Notes: generated by a model not told the origin, from the sequence alone. A stretch of 64,000 bases of DNA from Sesamum alatum (GCA_034509735.1 JACGWO010000002.1:48419115-48483114); one strand, 5' to 3'. Positions 11,812-24,397 are shown, numbered from the stretch's first letter. Translations and numbers: made by a program.

Positions 11812-11989
11812 CAGGTTTATGACCGACAAAATAGATTGAAAGAAAATTTATTATATATTTTGTTTTACTTGATATACACGCATTACATATATTACTATTT
11901 AATTATTAAAGTGGATGACATAATTTTTGTACACATAATATGTGTATATTGAATAAAATATAAAATATAAACAAATTAAAAAAAAAGTG

Positions 11990-13406
11990 AAATACACTTT
12001 ACCCCCTTCAACTATATCAAATATTTTATTTACCCCCTAAATAAATAAGTGTAACATTTACCCGTTTTGACTAAATATTTAAACAAAATTACCCTTACAC
12101 TATATACATATATGATCCACAAAGATTATTTAATATTTTGCACCTTATATTAAAATTCAAATCTTTCTTAATTAGAACAAATTAATATACTTGAAGTATA
12201 GTAACTTATGTAATTTACATTTTAATGACTAAAGGTCTAATAATATAATAAGTGAGAATAATAAATGCCAAAAAACATTTAACAGAAAAAGTTCTTCTTA
12301 ACTTTTTATTTTAAAAATAAATTTTATTAACTATTTAACTCAAGTAAGTAGACTTTTTTAGCTAGAGATGTATAACATCTCCATAACTCGACATATATTT
12401 CTAAAAATTTAAATAAAAGTATATGTAACCATTTTTTCCGAAAAGTGGCCAAGATTTGGTTAAATTTATATATATAGCTTTGTCAATATTTATTTATATA
12501 TCTAAGATAATGAGGTTATCATTATTTATTCTTTTCAAATATAAACTCCTTATGTTGGTTATATAACTATTAACTTGTTTTTAAAATCAAGTAGTCAACG
12601 AAATAGTTTAATTATCTTTAGTACTCACTATTCTATTAATTTTGATTTGAACTATAGTTAAATTATGAATTATTTTTTTTATAATATAATTAAAATATAA
12701 TCTCTTCTGGTCAAAAAATAATTTGATATTGATTTAGTATTACAAAAAATACATTAGGAGCAATATAAATATATATGGCATAAGGTAAATTTTGTCCATC
12801 TAATTAATTCTAAGGGAATATGTGTTATATTGCAACCTTGGGTATAGTTGAATAGTTGAGGGGGTTAACACGTATTATTTGCATGGAATCTTTTTGTTTC
12901 AAACTCAAGTTGTCGGATTTGCGCTTCTTTTATGTACAATTTGAGTCTGCTCTCTTGATTAGATGCAACATGTGAATAGTGATGTTAAATATTTATGTTA
13001 AACTCCGGTCGGTGAATTTTGATTAATGGAGAGTTCTGTTTGTTAGACGAAAATAAATGTCAGAAATATTAATGTAATTTTTCAAATCATCAAAATTTAT
13101 CTATAATTACATCAAATCTCAAAAAATGACCGTATAATTATATATTCCTAATTTAAATTTGAGGTTCATATTCAATTTATACGTACACATATACATAAAC
13201 ATATAAAGGGATATATGTTGAATGAATTATTTATTTGCGGAGTCGTCGCACGTATTCATTTTATTCAAAGTGTTTGAGGAATTACAGTACCAGTCTAGAG
13301 TCCAGACTCCATCCTTTATTCAAATACATAACGCACATACTTAGAAATTAAAGGGGATTTAATTGATGATAAGCCGGAAGGAGTAGGAGTAGGAGATGGA
13401 TGTGCG
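11990..13406. other. 3' flank of PR10-3
   Basis: Non-coding. The left part aligns with 310-1440 minus the solo LTR. The right part holds the conserved poly(A) region (minus-strand AATAAA at 13315-13320). No gene is seen. Confidence 0.5.
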
Positions 13407-14041
13407 TCATTTGCAGGGGTTGTAGTTTTTGGTCACGTAATTTGCCGCAAGCTGCAGGGTAGATAGGAGGCCCTCAGCGGAAACCAAAGCGGCCGCAGCT
13501 TCATCTTTCGCATCATACACGATGCTTCCTCTCGCGATGCACTCCTCATTCGTCCCCTTCTTCTCTATCACCTCCAACACCGACCCGTACTGTGTAAATC
13601 CCAAATCCAACATCCCGCCCTCCACCACCTCCGCCTCCTTCACTCGTCTCTTGTCGTCCACCACCGTGAACTTCTCCTTGTACCATGGTGGACCTGCCGC
13701 CCCTGTTTTCAATTTCCATCATCATTAATCATCCATCCACGTTCAGAATCATGAACTAATTATATGAAAAGTGCAATACACTTATCGACTGATTAGTGTA
13801 CACAAGTTTAGGACAAATGTATCATAATTGCTGTATGATTGATTTGGTAATATATACCTGGAGCGAAAAAGACTTGGATGATAGTTCCGGCGTGGCCATC
13901 ACCTTGTAGGACTTCGAATTTGCTGAATTGATCAGGAAGCTCTTCGACCAAGATCTTGGCCAGTAGGAGGCTGCCGTAGACCTTCCAGGCTTCGCTTGCA
14001 GGTACCTTAACCTCTAACTCCTGTGTAACTCTTCCCTTCAT
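13407..14041 (-). CDS. PR10-3: PR-10/Bet v 1 protein
   Basis: Exons 13858-14041 and 13407-13702 with a 155-nt intron, encoding 159 aa. The start is the ATG at 14041 (MKGRV), matching the paralogs; upstream in-frame ATGs are in the 5' UTR. It shows VKVPASEAWKVYGSLLLAK in exon 1, glycine loop GDGHAGT, then GPPWYKEKF, a VVDDKRRVKEAEVVEGG strand and a C-terminal helix ending YVTKNYNPCK. It is closest to PR10-1 in coding and flanking sequence. The equivalent of the norcoclaurine synthase Lys is Arg (CIARGS). Its role is likely cytosolic binding of a small hydrophobic ligand; the ligand is not identifiable. Confidence 0.93.
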
Positions 14042-14103
14042 TTTTCTCCTCTTTATTTTTCTCCTCTTTTTGACCTTTGTGAAAGAAATTACACGCACTT
14101 CGG

Positions 14104-14110
14104 ATTTATA
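14104..14110 (-). promoter_or_regulatory. TATA box of PR10-3
   Basis: TATAAAT on the minus strand, 63 nt upstream of the ATG. Confidence 0.6.
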
Positions 14111-14119
14111 GATGGATGT

Positions 14120-15617
14120 GAGCAATTTTGAATTAGAAATTCAAGTCACAAAAAAGTATGATAGAATCAGAATCAATTAGATGTCAATTCAATTGTGTTG
14201 CATGATTGATGTAGAAATTGTCCCTCAATGAAATATGGGTGGGACCCGCGTTTAATACATACATGCAAACACTTTAATTATTTACATGTGATGATGTGAT
14301 AGTGATTTTTATAAATAGGTGGCCGGTATATGTATTAAATAAAATATCAAAATATCAAAATAATTTAAAATAAAAAATTTAATCTGCGGCAGCGAATATA
14401 TTTTCTTGTTCTAACAGTCTGAAAATGCCCTCTTCACCAATTAATTCATTTCACATCGACAAATAACTTTATTTTTTTTTCTTTTTTTGATTCTCATCGA
14501 CAAACAACTTTCAATAACATTTGTTATTTGAGGGGAATCTTTTGTTTCAAATTAAAGTTGCCACATTTAAGCATCTTCGTACTGTTCAAGTCAATTTTGG
14601 TAGGTGATAATAATAAATAAATATATGCTATACTTTATTTTTTTTGCAATTGAAGAATATGTGATAATCATTGATATATTTAATGCATAAAACACTAAGC
14701 TTAGCTTGAATTTAAGTTTTCAATCCTAATTATTAGATATCAGTCTTATTAAATGAATCATGATATATATATATATATATGCAGATGATGGAATTGTGAG
14801 TACATGCAACCATCCAAATAAATTGATCTGCAAATCAAATTTTATATCAGATTTCAATCACACATGCATATATCATCATCTACGGCAAAGCAAGTTATTA
14901 AATTGTGAGTTTCTAATAAATATTGAGAAATAAAAATAGCATAAAAATAATGAAATAATATAAGTATATTAATAGCTAGATGTGAAAAATTAAGTCAACT
15001 ATTAAAAACAAAGACAAAATATGTGTTGATCGAGATCCATGCAATTTTTTATGGTATATTTAATATCTTTTCATTTTAGTACGCACGGATAAAATAAATT
15101 TAGTATACTTAACTTTTTTACTTCTGAATGACTAAAAATGGTGGTGTTATTAATTTTTACGAAAAAAATGTCCTATTGTTGTTCTCACTTATTTTAGCTT
15201 TAAAAAAGTGTTAATTAAACTTAGACCCCTTTTACTTCTGAATGATAAAAATGGTGGTGTTATTATGCACCCAATGATGTCACCTCTCTTTTTAGATATT
15301 ATGGAAAATATTAATTTATCATAATTTAATTTAAACTGTAACGATTTATAGTTAAGAAACAATTCATTTTTTTTGTTAGTGAATTAAATCTCAAAAATTT
15401 TAAAAATAACAAAATTCCATCCATTTCTTTCAAAAGGCTGTCAGAATTTACATCGTACGTTTAATCAAAATCTTTGGAGAAAGATTAGTACTCCATTTGC
15501 ATTTAGGTTGCATTAATTTGGATTTATAAATTTGAAACTAGGAATTTATATGCACATTAAGAAATCCTCCAAAATTGTTTGAATAATTTTACTCATTAAT
15601 TATATAGGATATTAAAT
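14120..15617. other. PR10-3 upstream spacer
   Basis: AT-rich, with no gene recognised. The first few hundred bases resemble upstream regions of other array members, such as the 'gtgggacccgcgttt' block. The remainder is unassigned. Confidence 0.4.
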
Positions 15618-15632
15618 CCGTAATATCTTATT

Positions 15633-15905
15633 CTTTTTTTATTTGACATGAAAGCGGTGAATTATTATTAATTAAAACAAATCGATTACAATGAATCCTA
15701 TCGAAATATCACTATCTAACGACGATTATAATAATCAAATCCTGATTAACAATATCACATAAATTAAATCCTAAACATCATCTTACTATTACAGTATACA
15801 AAATAAACCTACTATGTAGTAGTAACATCAACCCATACGGGTTCGAACCCATGACCTTTAACATCATGGGGCCTCAATTTCGCCAACTGAACTAGGCCTC
15901 ATCAA
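15633..15905 (-). mobile_element. tRNA-derived SINE
   Basis: A 273-bp element with a perfect 15-bp target duplication CCGTAATATCTTATT (15618-15632 and 15906-15920). On the minus strand it begins with a tRNA-like head containing a B box (GGGTTCGAACCC) and ends in an A-rich tail. It is related to the SINE at 41621-41860, sharing the 'tactatgcagtag'-type and B-box segments. Confidence 0.88.
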
Positions 15906-16310
15906 CCGTAATATCTTATTTTGAACTATATATTATGGTTTTGTAATGAATTTCAATTCATTATAATATAGAATAATTTAAAACCCTTTATCTTGATCTT
16001 TTCCTCAAACACAGGTCCTTCCATGCAAATGTAGCATTAGTTCAAAGTTAATTAAATTGGTTGAGCTTGTGCTGAGTTGGGAAGTAGTTAGAGATAGTTG
16101 GTTAGCATGTTCTCTTCCATTCTGCTTGTATTAAATAGACTAGCAGTTCACACACACTCAATAGGTGTGCATCATTTAATTTTTTATTATGTTTATTAAA
16201 TAAAATCAAATGAATAATTGGTTGAAAAACTAATAAAATGAATATTTGTTAAAGAAATAAATATATATATAACAGCGCATTTTAGGCAACTACTATTTTT
16301 TCATAATAGT

Positions 16311-17036
16311 TAATTGGTCAAGGTGCACGGTGGATCGGGCTGGCTCAAGATAGAAACGGACCAACCTAACAAAGCCCGACCCAGGATCGACCCGCTACTG
16401 TTTATGACCAGTTTAGGGGTGACTTTGGGTCTTTATATGAACCTCAATTGGGCCCATTTTTAAACTTAGGCAGGCTATGGATCAGCCCAGTTGAGGCCGA
16501 ATGTGCTTTTTTTATAAAATTGGGGTTCTTTTTTTTGTAGTTGCTTAAATTTGTAATTGTATAATAAAATAAATAAATAATAAATTAACTCACACAAAAA
16601 CTCATAACTAAAAAAAATAATAATTCAGACTATGATGAACTTAAATAATAAATTAACTAACAAACTTACAATAATAAACTTAGATTATTATAAACTCAAA
16701 GAGGACTTAAAATAAATAAAGAGTATTAATGAATTAAAGTACTAAATTTAGAAGTAGAATAATAAAAATCAACAAATTTAGAATTTCGAATGTATAAAAA
16801 AACTACTAGAATAATCAAATAGAAGAATAAAATAACAAATATATGTCATGAATTATTATGAGAGAAAATAGCTCAACAGACCCTAAGCCCAGGTGGTCTC
16901 AGGCCACTGGGTTGGGCTGGGTATCATTACTTGGGGACGGTCCATGAACGGCTCAGTCTCAAGCGGACTTGAGTCAAACTAGCCCACATTTTAGTGGTTC
17001 AATTCGATTTTGGGTTGAGCTGGTCTTGAATAGTTG
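16311..17036. mobile_element. Unclassified insertion with empty site near 35.67 kb
   Basis: The flanks (about 16200-16310 and 17037-17120) align with 35565-35750, which lacks this roughly 725-bp segment. AATAGTT occurs at both junctions, suggesting an 8-bp-class duplication as in hAT elements. No transposase is seen. The ends are rich in GGGC and GCCC words. The class assignment is tentative. Confidence 0.5.
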
Positions 17037-17039
17037 ATT

Positions 17040-17651
17040 TAGGTATTTCCACTTAATAAATAGTATAGATACCTCACATTACAAATGAACCACACAAAAC
17101 ATAAATTAAATGCAATTTACTCCTAAAAAGAAAAAAAAATTAAAATAATGTGTGAAGAAATTAAAATGCAATTTACTCCTCCACTATGCCCCCTTCCCAT
17201 CGCCTTCCCCCTCCCAAGTCCCAACCGAGCAATTACCTATTAACAAAATTAAAATAATGTGTGAAGAAATTATCAATTATAAGTTATAATAATAGAAGTT
17301 CTTTGAATATAGTGTTAACTTTTTTTATCTATTACTAATAATAAAAATAAATCAAGATCGTTGAACAAAAACTAAGATTAAAATTATTTTTTTAATTATC
17401 TATTACTAATAATAAAAATAAATCAAGATTGTTGAACAAAAACTAAGATTAAAATTATTTTTTTAAAATATAAAATGAGTAAGAATATTTTAAACATTTC
17501 ATATCAAACCCAAGTTCCAACCCCACCCATGGCTTCCATGATATTGAAATCTGAGTATAATTTTCTGATGAAATTCAAATACATCTCATGGACTTGTCAA
17601 ATCAAACAGGATGAAATTGATAACAAGAAAGAAATAGGAAATGGATCTGCG
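17040..17651. other. 3' flank of PR10-4
   Basis: Non-coding. About 17510-17560 matches about 39605-39655 near PR10-9, supporting the PR10-4/PR10-9 pairing. It contains a direct repeat of about 70 bp (around 17325-17395 and 17397-17466). Confidence 0.5.
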
Positions 17652-18697
17652 TCAGGTGGTGGTGGTGTAATTTTTGGTCAAGTAATCTGCAGCAAGCTGC
17701 ATGACAGCAACGAGAGGCTCAATGGAAACGAATGCAGCATTTGCAGCAAATTCCTCTTTCAACTCATACTCGACGGTGCCTCTCACGATGCACATGCACT
17801 CCTCATCCTTCTTTCCCTCCTTCTCTATCACCTCCGTCCGGTACCTGTAAAGTGTAAACCCTAGATCCATAGGCCCGCCCTCCAGCACCTCCGCATCCTT
17901 CACTCGTCTCTCCTCATCCACCACCGTGTATTTCTCCTTGTACCATGGCACCCCTGCCGTCCCTGTTTTCACTTTCATTTTCCCCATCCACCGTTAAGCA
18001 TCAATCCACATTCAAAATCATGTATTATTATTATTATTAGGGTAAATTACAACGAGCTCTAATAATGTTTGGTATAATTACGAATACCTTTCATTTGAAA
18101 AATTATAAATTGATAAAATTATGTAATCCTTGTAGGTTTGGAATGTCAATTTTGGCCATGTTGTACTTTTCTCTTCTTTTAAAAGAAAATAATAAAAAAT
18201 TGTAAAAATATTAGACAAAGTGAATGGAAAAACTTGAAGAATTGTGGAAAGATTATCCACTAGGTCCAAAAAAAAAAAAAAGATAGTTTTTTTTTAAAAA
18301 ATGAGTAAAATTATAATACATAGTTCACAAGTCATTTTGGTCAGTTCACATCAAAAAATGGACAGAAACCTAATAGAAACTAATGGATTGGACGAGTTGT
18401 TAGATGGTCATTAAAATTAGGAGGTATTGAATTTTCCAAGCAATAAAGGAGTATTTGTAATTATGCTAAATTTTAAGGAAGCTAGTTGTAATTTACCCCT
18501 ATTATTAATGTACCTGGGGGGAGAAAGACGTGGAGGATGGTTCCAGCGGAGCCATCACCTTCTACGACCTCGACTTTGCTGAAGAAATTGGGAAGCCCTT
18601 CGCCCACAATCTTGGCCAGTTGGAGGGTGCCGTAGACCTTCCAGGCTTCGCTTGCAGGTACCTTAACCTCAATCTCCTCCGAAACTCTTCCCTTCAT
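17652..18697 (-). CDS. PR10-4: PR-10/Bet v 1 protein with transposon-expanded intron
   Basis: Exons 18514-18697 and 17652-17962, encoding 164 aa. The intron is 551 nt instead of the usual 75-155 because a 459-bp MITE sits in it (18040-18498). The ATG at 18697 aligns with the paralogs. It has VKVPASEAWKVYGTLQLAK, glycine loop GDGSAGT, VFLPPG before the splice, then GVPWYKEKY, a DEERRVKDAEVLEGG strand and a helix ending YLTKNYTTTT. The short Thr tail comes from GGT repeats on the plus strand (17656-17667) and is the short form of the tail in PR10-9. The Lys-equivalent is Arg (CIVRGT). The gene looks intact if the intron still splices. Ligand unknown. Confidence 0.9.
18040..18498. mobile_element. 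Mutator-type MITE in the PR10-4 intron
   Basis: Terminal inverted repeats are GGGTAAATTACA at the left and TGTAATTTACCC-like at the right. The 9-bp flanks TTATTATTA (18031-18039) and CTATTATTA (18499-18507) match at 8 of 9. Same family as 36634-37058 and 59252-59646. Confidence 0.8.
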
Positions 18698-18741
18698 TTC
18701 CCCCTTTTTCAACTTTGTGAAAGAGACTATGTGCACTTCAC

Positions 18742-18748
18742 ATTTATA
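18742..18748 (-). promoter_or_regulatory. TATA box of PR10-4
   Basis: TATAAAT on the minus strand, 45 nt upstream of the ATG, in the conserved block. Confidence 0.6.
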
Positions 18749-18769
18749 GATAGATGGGGGGATCATCCA

Positions 18770-20109
18770 AGCAATATTTAAATGAGAAATTCTAATTGAA
18801 ATTGAATTTGTACAAACTTAAACTAATTAAATAAGTGTGCACGTGTGATGGGTGCAAAATTTTCTCAATTAAATATGGATAGCCCAGATTTATGACTGGC
18901 AAAATAGATTTATTAAATTTTTTTACTTTAAGTTCTATGCCATTTTGCTTTATTTGATATATACATGTTAAGAATATAAAACATTTAATTTAAAACAAAT
19001 GCCATAGTTTTTAGTACACATAACTTATACATATATACAAAAAATAAAATATAAAAGAATATAATTTAAAATAAAAAATTCAATTCGCCGAATAGGTTGG
19101 CAGCGAATATGACCCTCCCCCAATTTATTAATGTCGCATAAAGAAAAAAAACAAGTTTCAATAACTGATTTCGGATCATGTCTTCTTCGATTTTAATAAT
19201 TAGTTAACATTTATTATATATCTGTAGGGAATCTTTTATTTCAAACTTTTGTCGGATTTGCACTTCTCCTTATGATTTGAACCGGCCTTTTGAATGGGGT
19301 TAATTGTAATTTTTGTCCTGTATTTTTTGTATTTTGATATTTTAGTCTTTTATTTTTTTAGGGTAGCAAAAAAGTCCTGTAATTTTTAAATTTTTCGTGA
19401 TTTTGATCCTTCCGTCGCCGGAGTTTACAAACGTTGCTAGAAATTTTTTAAAATTTGGGGCTTTTGTTTCCATTGGTCAATTTGATGAACCAAAATTACG
19501 AGAAATTAAAAGTTACTGGACTTATTTGCTACCCTAGAAAGATAAAGGACTAAAATGCGTAGAGAGGTTTCTTAAGTTTTTTACATGGAGGATTAATAAT
19601 ACAATTTGTCTCAACTGATTTTTCTAACAAAAAATCAAGGGAAAAATGATCAATTTATGGCCTTTGGTTAAAATTTACAAACCTCGGGGTATTAGATTGA
19701 CGCCCCCTCATGAGCTAGGTTAGGCTAAAACACACAGTCACTTCCCAAAAAACATCACACTAACACCCCTCATGAGGTGTAGTTGTAATTTTACAAAGTT
19801 AAAGGATGTTTGTGTAATTTACTCTTTCAAAAAGGCAACAGTGGATATCTTACTTAAATTAAATTTACGGTTATCCAATTTATTACACTTATATAAATAA
19901 ACATAAAAAATAAAAGTAAATAATTTGAAAACACTAGAGAAGCTGAGAGAGAAACATCATTTATTTGCAGAGCAAACATTACAATAGTAGCCGTCGTGGT
20001 GGTACATATTGTTTTTATTCAAAGAAACAGTCCCAAAATCCATCCTTTATTCAAATACATAACACAGGGAAGGAATGGGAGATTAGATGATGGTCCTCTT
20101 GTTGTTGTT
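18770..20109. other. PR10-4 upstream and PR10-5 3' flank
   Basis: No gene is seen. About 19296-19600 is a dispersed repeat related to 3218-3660. From about 19560 the sequence matches 28030 onward, the left end of duplicated block A. A minus-strand AATAAA at 20046-20051 is the likely PR10-5 poly(A) signal. Confidence 0.5.
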
Positions 20110-20668
20110 TTAGTGTTTAATCACGTAATCCGCAACAGCCTTCATGATTCCATAGAGGCCCTCAATTGACTCTTCAACCAAAGGGAGAGCAGCTATATCA
20201 TTCAACTCATAGTCGATGGTGCCTATCATGATGCACTCATCCGTCGTCCCCGGCTTCTCTATCGCGTCCAACCGCGCCTTGTAACTTTTAAACCCCTGAT
20301 CCAAAACCCCGCCCTTTAAAAACTGAGTTTTCTTCACTCGATTCACATCGTCAACCACCAAGTACTCCTCCGTGTACCATGGTGGCCCCGGCCACCCTGT
20401 TTTCAATTTTCGTCATCGTTATTCATCCATCTATTATTCAAAATCATAAATTTATTATTATCAACATATGTATGTATTACTTACCTTTAGCGAAAAAGAC
20501 TTGGATGATGGTTCCAGCGTTGCCATCGCCTTGTAGGAGTTTGTATCCGCTATATTTATTGGGAAACGTTTCGACTGCAATGTCGGCCAGTTTGAGACTG
20601 CCGTAGACCTTCCACGTTTTGGTTGCAGATGCCTTAAGCTCTAGCTTCCTCCTAACAGTTCCCTCCAT
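20110..20668 (-). CDS. PR10-5: divergent PR-10/Bet v 1 protein
   Basis: Exons 20485-20668 and 20110-20396 with an 88-nt intron, encoding 156 aa. The ATG at 20668 aligns with the paralogs. It is more divergent: LKASATKTWKVYGSLKLAD in exon 1, VFFAKG before the splice, then GPPWYTEEYLVVDD where others have YKEKF. The glycine loop GDGNAGT is intact. The position equivalent to the norcoclaurine synthase Lys is Ile (CIMIGT) rather than Arg. The C-terminus stops at YVIKH, lacking the NYN tail. PR10-7 is a near-identical copy (about four residue differences). The likely fold is cytosolic ligand binding with a cavity different from its neighbours. Confidence 0.92.
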
Positions 20669-20736
20669 TTTCCTTCCTTTTTTTGTTTTTTACTCTTTCT
20701 CAACTTTGTGATGGAAATTACATGCACTTCATGCAT

Positions 20737-20743
20737 ATTTATA
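20737..20743 (-). promoter_or_regulatory. TATA box of PR10-5
   Basis: TATAAAT on the minus strand, 69 nt upstream of the ATG. Confidence 0.6.
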
Positions 20744-20935
20744 GATGTATGCAAGCAATATTTAAATGAGAAATTCAAGAATCAATTCGAACGCCAATAT
20801 TTGTGTTGAATCCAGAATTAATTCGATCGAATTTCAACTGTGTTGCATTGTTTTGTGTAGAATTTGTCCCTCAATTAAATCTGGAATTTTTTAGTGGGTT
20901 AGACCCACGTTTGATATATACATGTTATATATGTG

Positions 20936-21335
20936 GGAAAATTATATTTTACGTCCCATAACTTGTATTGTTTTCGATTTTGGTCCCATTAATTTTTGAC
21001 GTAGTAATTTTGATCCCATAAGTCCACACACATTGCAATTTTAGTCCCATTAACAAAATCCGTTAAAATTTTAACAGAAGGAGTACGTGTTTCGTTAAGT
21101 CCATAAGTCACATCTAATGCAATATTGCAATTTTAGTCCCATAAGTTCACAAACGTTGCAATTTTAGTTCCATGCACGTGCTCCTTTCGTTAAAATTTTA
21201 ACGGATTTCGTCTAAGGGATTAAAATTGCAACGTTTGTGGACTTATGGGACTAAAATTGCTACGTAAAAATTAATGGGACCAAAATCACAAACAATTTAA
21301 GTTATGGAACGTAAAATGCAGTTTTCCCTTATATC
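20936..21335. mobile_element. Foldback MITE, 'acgtcccataactt' family
   Basis: An imperfect palindrome: 'attttacgtcccataactt' on the left recurs inverted as 'aagttatggaacgtaaaat' at about 21299-21317. The interior has repeated 'ttttagtccc' words. It is absent from copy B at this point. No coding capacity; ends approximate. Confidence 0.6.
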
Positions 21336-21494
21336 TGCAAACAATTCCCTCCATACCCTTAACTGGATTCACAGCCAGGATCCGACCCACTAAGTAAAAC
21401 CCCCCTTTTTCTCCATGTTGCCAGCCCAAACCCCCTGAGATAGAGTAAGTTCGTCCTCCTCATCCTCAGTCAGGGCCAATGCCTTACCCAGTCA

Positions 21495-21951
21495 GGACAA
21501 GTGATTTGTTACGATATACGATGCATAATAAGCTCGTGACACGTGAACGATGGTTGATGGCGCCCAATCATTGTCGGACCGTGCCTAATCAACCGAATAG
21601 GTGTGTCCTTTGAATGAAACGATGCGTCCATGTGGGTGAAATGGTATGTCCTTTGAGTGAAATGATGAGTCCATTCAGATGAAATGTCGTAACCTTTCAA
21701 ATGCATCTTTTTTGATTGGACATATTCATTTAATGACTCATTTCCAACTTCTATAAATCGACCCTCCCATTTCATTCATTCAACTTGAATAGCATTTTGG
21801 AGCATTTCAAAGTGTTAACAATAAATACGTCGTCTTTTATTAAGAGAGTTGCAAAATATTGTTTAGTTTGTTGTTTCACAAAGTTAGTAGTATTGCTACT
21901 ACAAGTTGTAAATTATTGTATCTTAGAAGACAAATTTCGATTTCCATTAGC
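21495..21951 (+). mobile_element. Copia LTR remnant, block A
   Basis: This matches the inverted LTR at 25288-25997 from 'acaagtgatt' onward and contains a TATA-like 'cttctataaat'. It ends in CA just before a degenerate primer-binding site (TTAGCACCATAGCGGGG, about 21952-21968; compare TTAGCATCAGAGCGGG in block B). The left end is replaced by other sequence. It is shared with copy B at about 29605, so it predates the block duplication. Confidence 0.65.
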
Positions 21952-22079
21952 ACCATAGCGGGGCAATAATTGTTGGTGACAACCCTTTTTCAAATCAAAT
22001 AAACTGCAAATGAAAGTAATTTTTATACATGCGGCATGTAAATAAAATATACGATATAAATAAAGAATTCAATTCACAA

Positions 22080-23779
22080 ATTGAGCTTGCTGCGAATATA
22101 TTGACTTGTTCGGAAGTCTGAAAATGCCCTCCACCCAAATCCAATTAATGAATTTCGCATCGACAAACAACTGTTTTCTTTTTATTCCCATCAAAAACAA
22201 CTATAACGTGTAAATCGTGTACCTTTTTTATTTTATTATTAGCTTTTTTTCAAGAATCAGATGGTTCGGTTGAACGTTGGATTAGCCAAAATAGCTAGTC
22301 TTATTTTCCGAATACGATATTTATTTGTAAATCAAATTTATCTTAATTTCAAGCACTAGATGAAAATTCATTATTGACTACGAACTAAAATTATGGTAAA
22401 TAATTATTATTAACCATGGTTAAACAAAAACCGTTGCAAAAACCTAAATTATTCACCATGAAAACTCTTTTTGCCATAGTTATGAGCCATTGCAAATGTT
22501 TTTTGCCATGACTTTTAACCATGGCACATGTTTTTAGCCACACTCGCAAATACCACGACCAATAATCATTGTATTACCGTGGTGAATGACTATTCACTAC
22601 GACCATATATTTTTAACCATGTCAGTTAGCCATGATTAAATATTAAATTTCTTCTAATGAAGACATATAAGATGATGTCAACTTAATCATATCTAATAGT
22701 CCGATTGGACAATGTACTACAACAAAAGAGGATCACAATAATATCAGTGCGTTACTGTGAAAGGACATTTGTAAGATATTGTAAACATATGAATATGGCA
22801 TTACTTATTTTTTATATGTCAATATGTTCTTTCACAATTTATTACTTTCTAAGTCTATTTACGTTTCCAGAAAATATATTTTATTTATTTTTAATGTTTT
22901 TGAAAAATATCTAATAATAATAAATTAATAATACGATGGGTTTTATGATGGTTTTGGTCTTTTTAAATCAGATTTTGGAATGATTAGCACGATATATACC
23001 AAAAAATATTTTTCGTAAATTATGGGTACCAAAGAAGCGAACCCCCATTCTTTGTGGGATCAAAAACAATTAGCAATTGGGGTTAACGACTTTCTACCAT
23101 TTACCGTTAAATGAAATTTTTTAATAGTTTTGAGATCAAAAATAAAATTTCGTAAATTATGGGACTACCCCTTTTTTATGGGACCAAATATGTAATTTAG
23201 CCCATCTTTGGTGGTAGGGGGCGTCATGGGGCATGAGGGAGAAATGAAGGATTGAGGAAGAGAGAGAAAGGAAGGATTGAAAAATTCCATAATTGAAAAA
23301 TGAAAGAACTATGGTAGTATGATCATTTTTTCATTTATGTTTAACGTAAATTTTAAATTTGATTTGCGGGCCCACATGATACACAAGATTACTTTAACCT
23401 TATTGTTCTTAATTTTAAATATATATTGTTAATTAATCAAATTTTATTAAGTTGTATTCATTTTAACAATTATATTTATTATATAATTTGTTGTTTATAA
23501 ATTATTATTATTCATTTATGTTATAGATATTTTGAGTAGTACAAGGTTAAAGGGAAATGTGATTGTCATTTGGTGATATAAATATTTGTAGTTTGCAGAC
23601 ATGCAGAAATAATATTGAATGAATTATTTATTATTTGCACACAGAAATAAAATATCGTCATAAATAAGAGGGATGTTGAATGAATTATTTATTTGCGGAG
23701 TAGTCGCACTTATTCTTTTCATTCAAAGTCTTTGAAGAAACAATCCCATCCTCTGATTCAACTACATAACATGGAATCA
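22080..23779. other. PR10-5/PR10-6 spacer
   Basis: No gene is seen. About 22385-22662 is the ACCATGG foldback MITE (copy B counterpart about 30830-31106). About 22930-23200 is a 'ggtcccataa'-type dispersed repeat. About 23670-23779 is the native PR-10 3' flank, matching 13218-13300 near PR10-3. Confidence 0.5.
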
Positions 23780-24351
23780 TCAGTTGCTAGCTTTGTAGTT
23801 TTTGGTCACGTAATCTGCAGCAAGCTTGATGATTGTAAGGAGGGGCTCATTGGAAACCAAAGAAGCATTGGCAGCAGCTTCCTCTTTCAACTCATACTCG
23901 ACGGTGGCTCTCACGACGCTCTCCTCCTTCTTCCCCTCCTTCTCGACCACCTCCAACCGCACGCCATAACGCGTAAATCCCAGATCAAGAAACCCGCCCT
24001 CTACCAACTCCGCTTCCTTCACTCGTCTCTCCTCATCCACCACCGTGAACTTCTCCTTGAACCACTTCGGCCCCGCCTCCCCTGTTTTCAATCTCATCAT
24101 CATTAATCATCCATTCATATTCAAAATCACGTGTAATTGTGGTTATTGTTATTATTAATAAATATACCTGGAGGGAAAAAGACCTGGATGATGGTTCCAG
24201 CGGAACCATCGCCTTGCAAGACCTCGTATTTGCTAAATTGATTGGGAAGCCCTTCGACCGTGATCTTGGGCAGTTGGAGGCTGCCGTAGACCTTCCATGC
24301 TTCGCTTGCTGGTACCTTAACCTCTATCTCCTCCGAAATTTTTCCCACCAT
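23780..24351 (-). CDS. PR10-6: PR-10/Bet v 1 protein
   Basis: Exons 24168-24351 and 23780-24081 with an 86-nt intron, encoding 161 aa. Start MVGKISEEIEVKVPASEAW at 24351. Glycine loop GDGSAGT, VFFPPG before the splice, then GPKWFKEKF (Tyr to Phe against the paralogs), a DEERRVKEAELVEGG strand and a helix ending YVTKNYKASN. The Lys-equivalent is Arg (SVVRAT). The usual Cys before it is Ser. PR10-8 differs by one residue in the whole protein (Pro here, Leu there, in exon 1). The fold and likely small-molecule binding role follow the family; no ligand can be named. Confidence 0.93.
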
Positions 24352-24397
24352 TTTGCCCTCTTTTTCAACTTTGTGAAGGAGACTACGCCCACTTCAA

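Noticed and set aside
15830..15905. Possible tRNA gene on the minus strand
   Set aside because: Same reason: the head of a SINE with a 15-bp target duplication.
18530..18781. Plus-strand ORF over PR10-4 exon 1
   Set aside because: Antisense of a well-supported exon.
23693..24106. Plus-strand ORF over PR10-6, and the equal one at 32340-32675
   Set aside because: Antisense of PR-10 exon 2; the minus-strand frame has the Bet v 1 motifs and correct splice sites.
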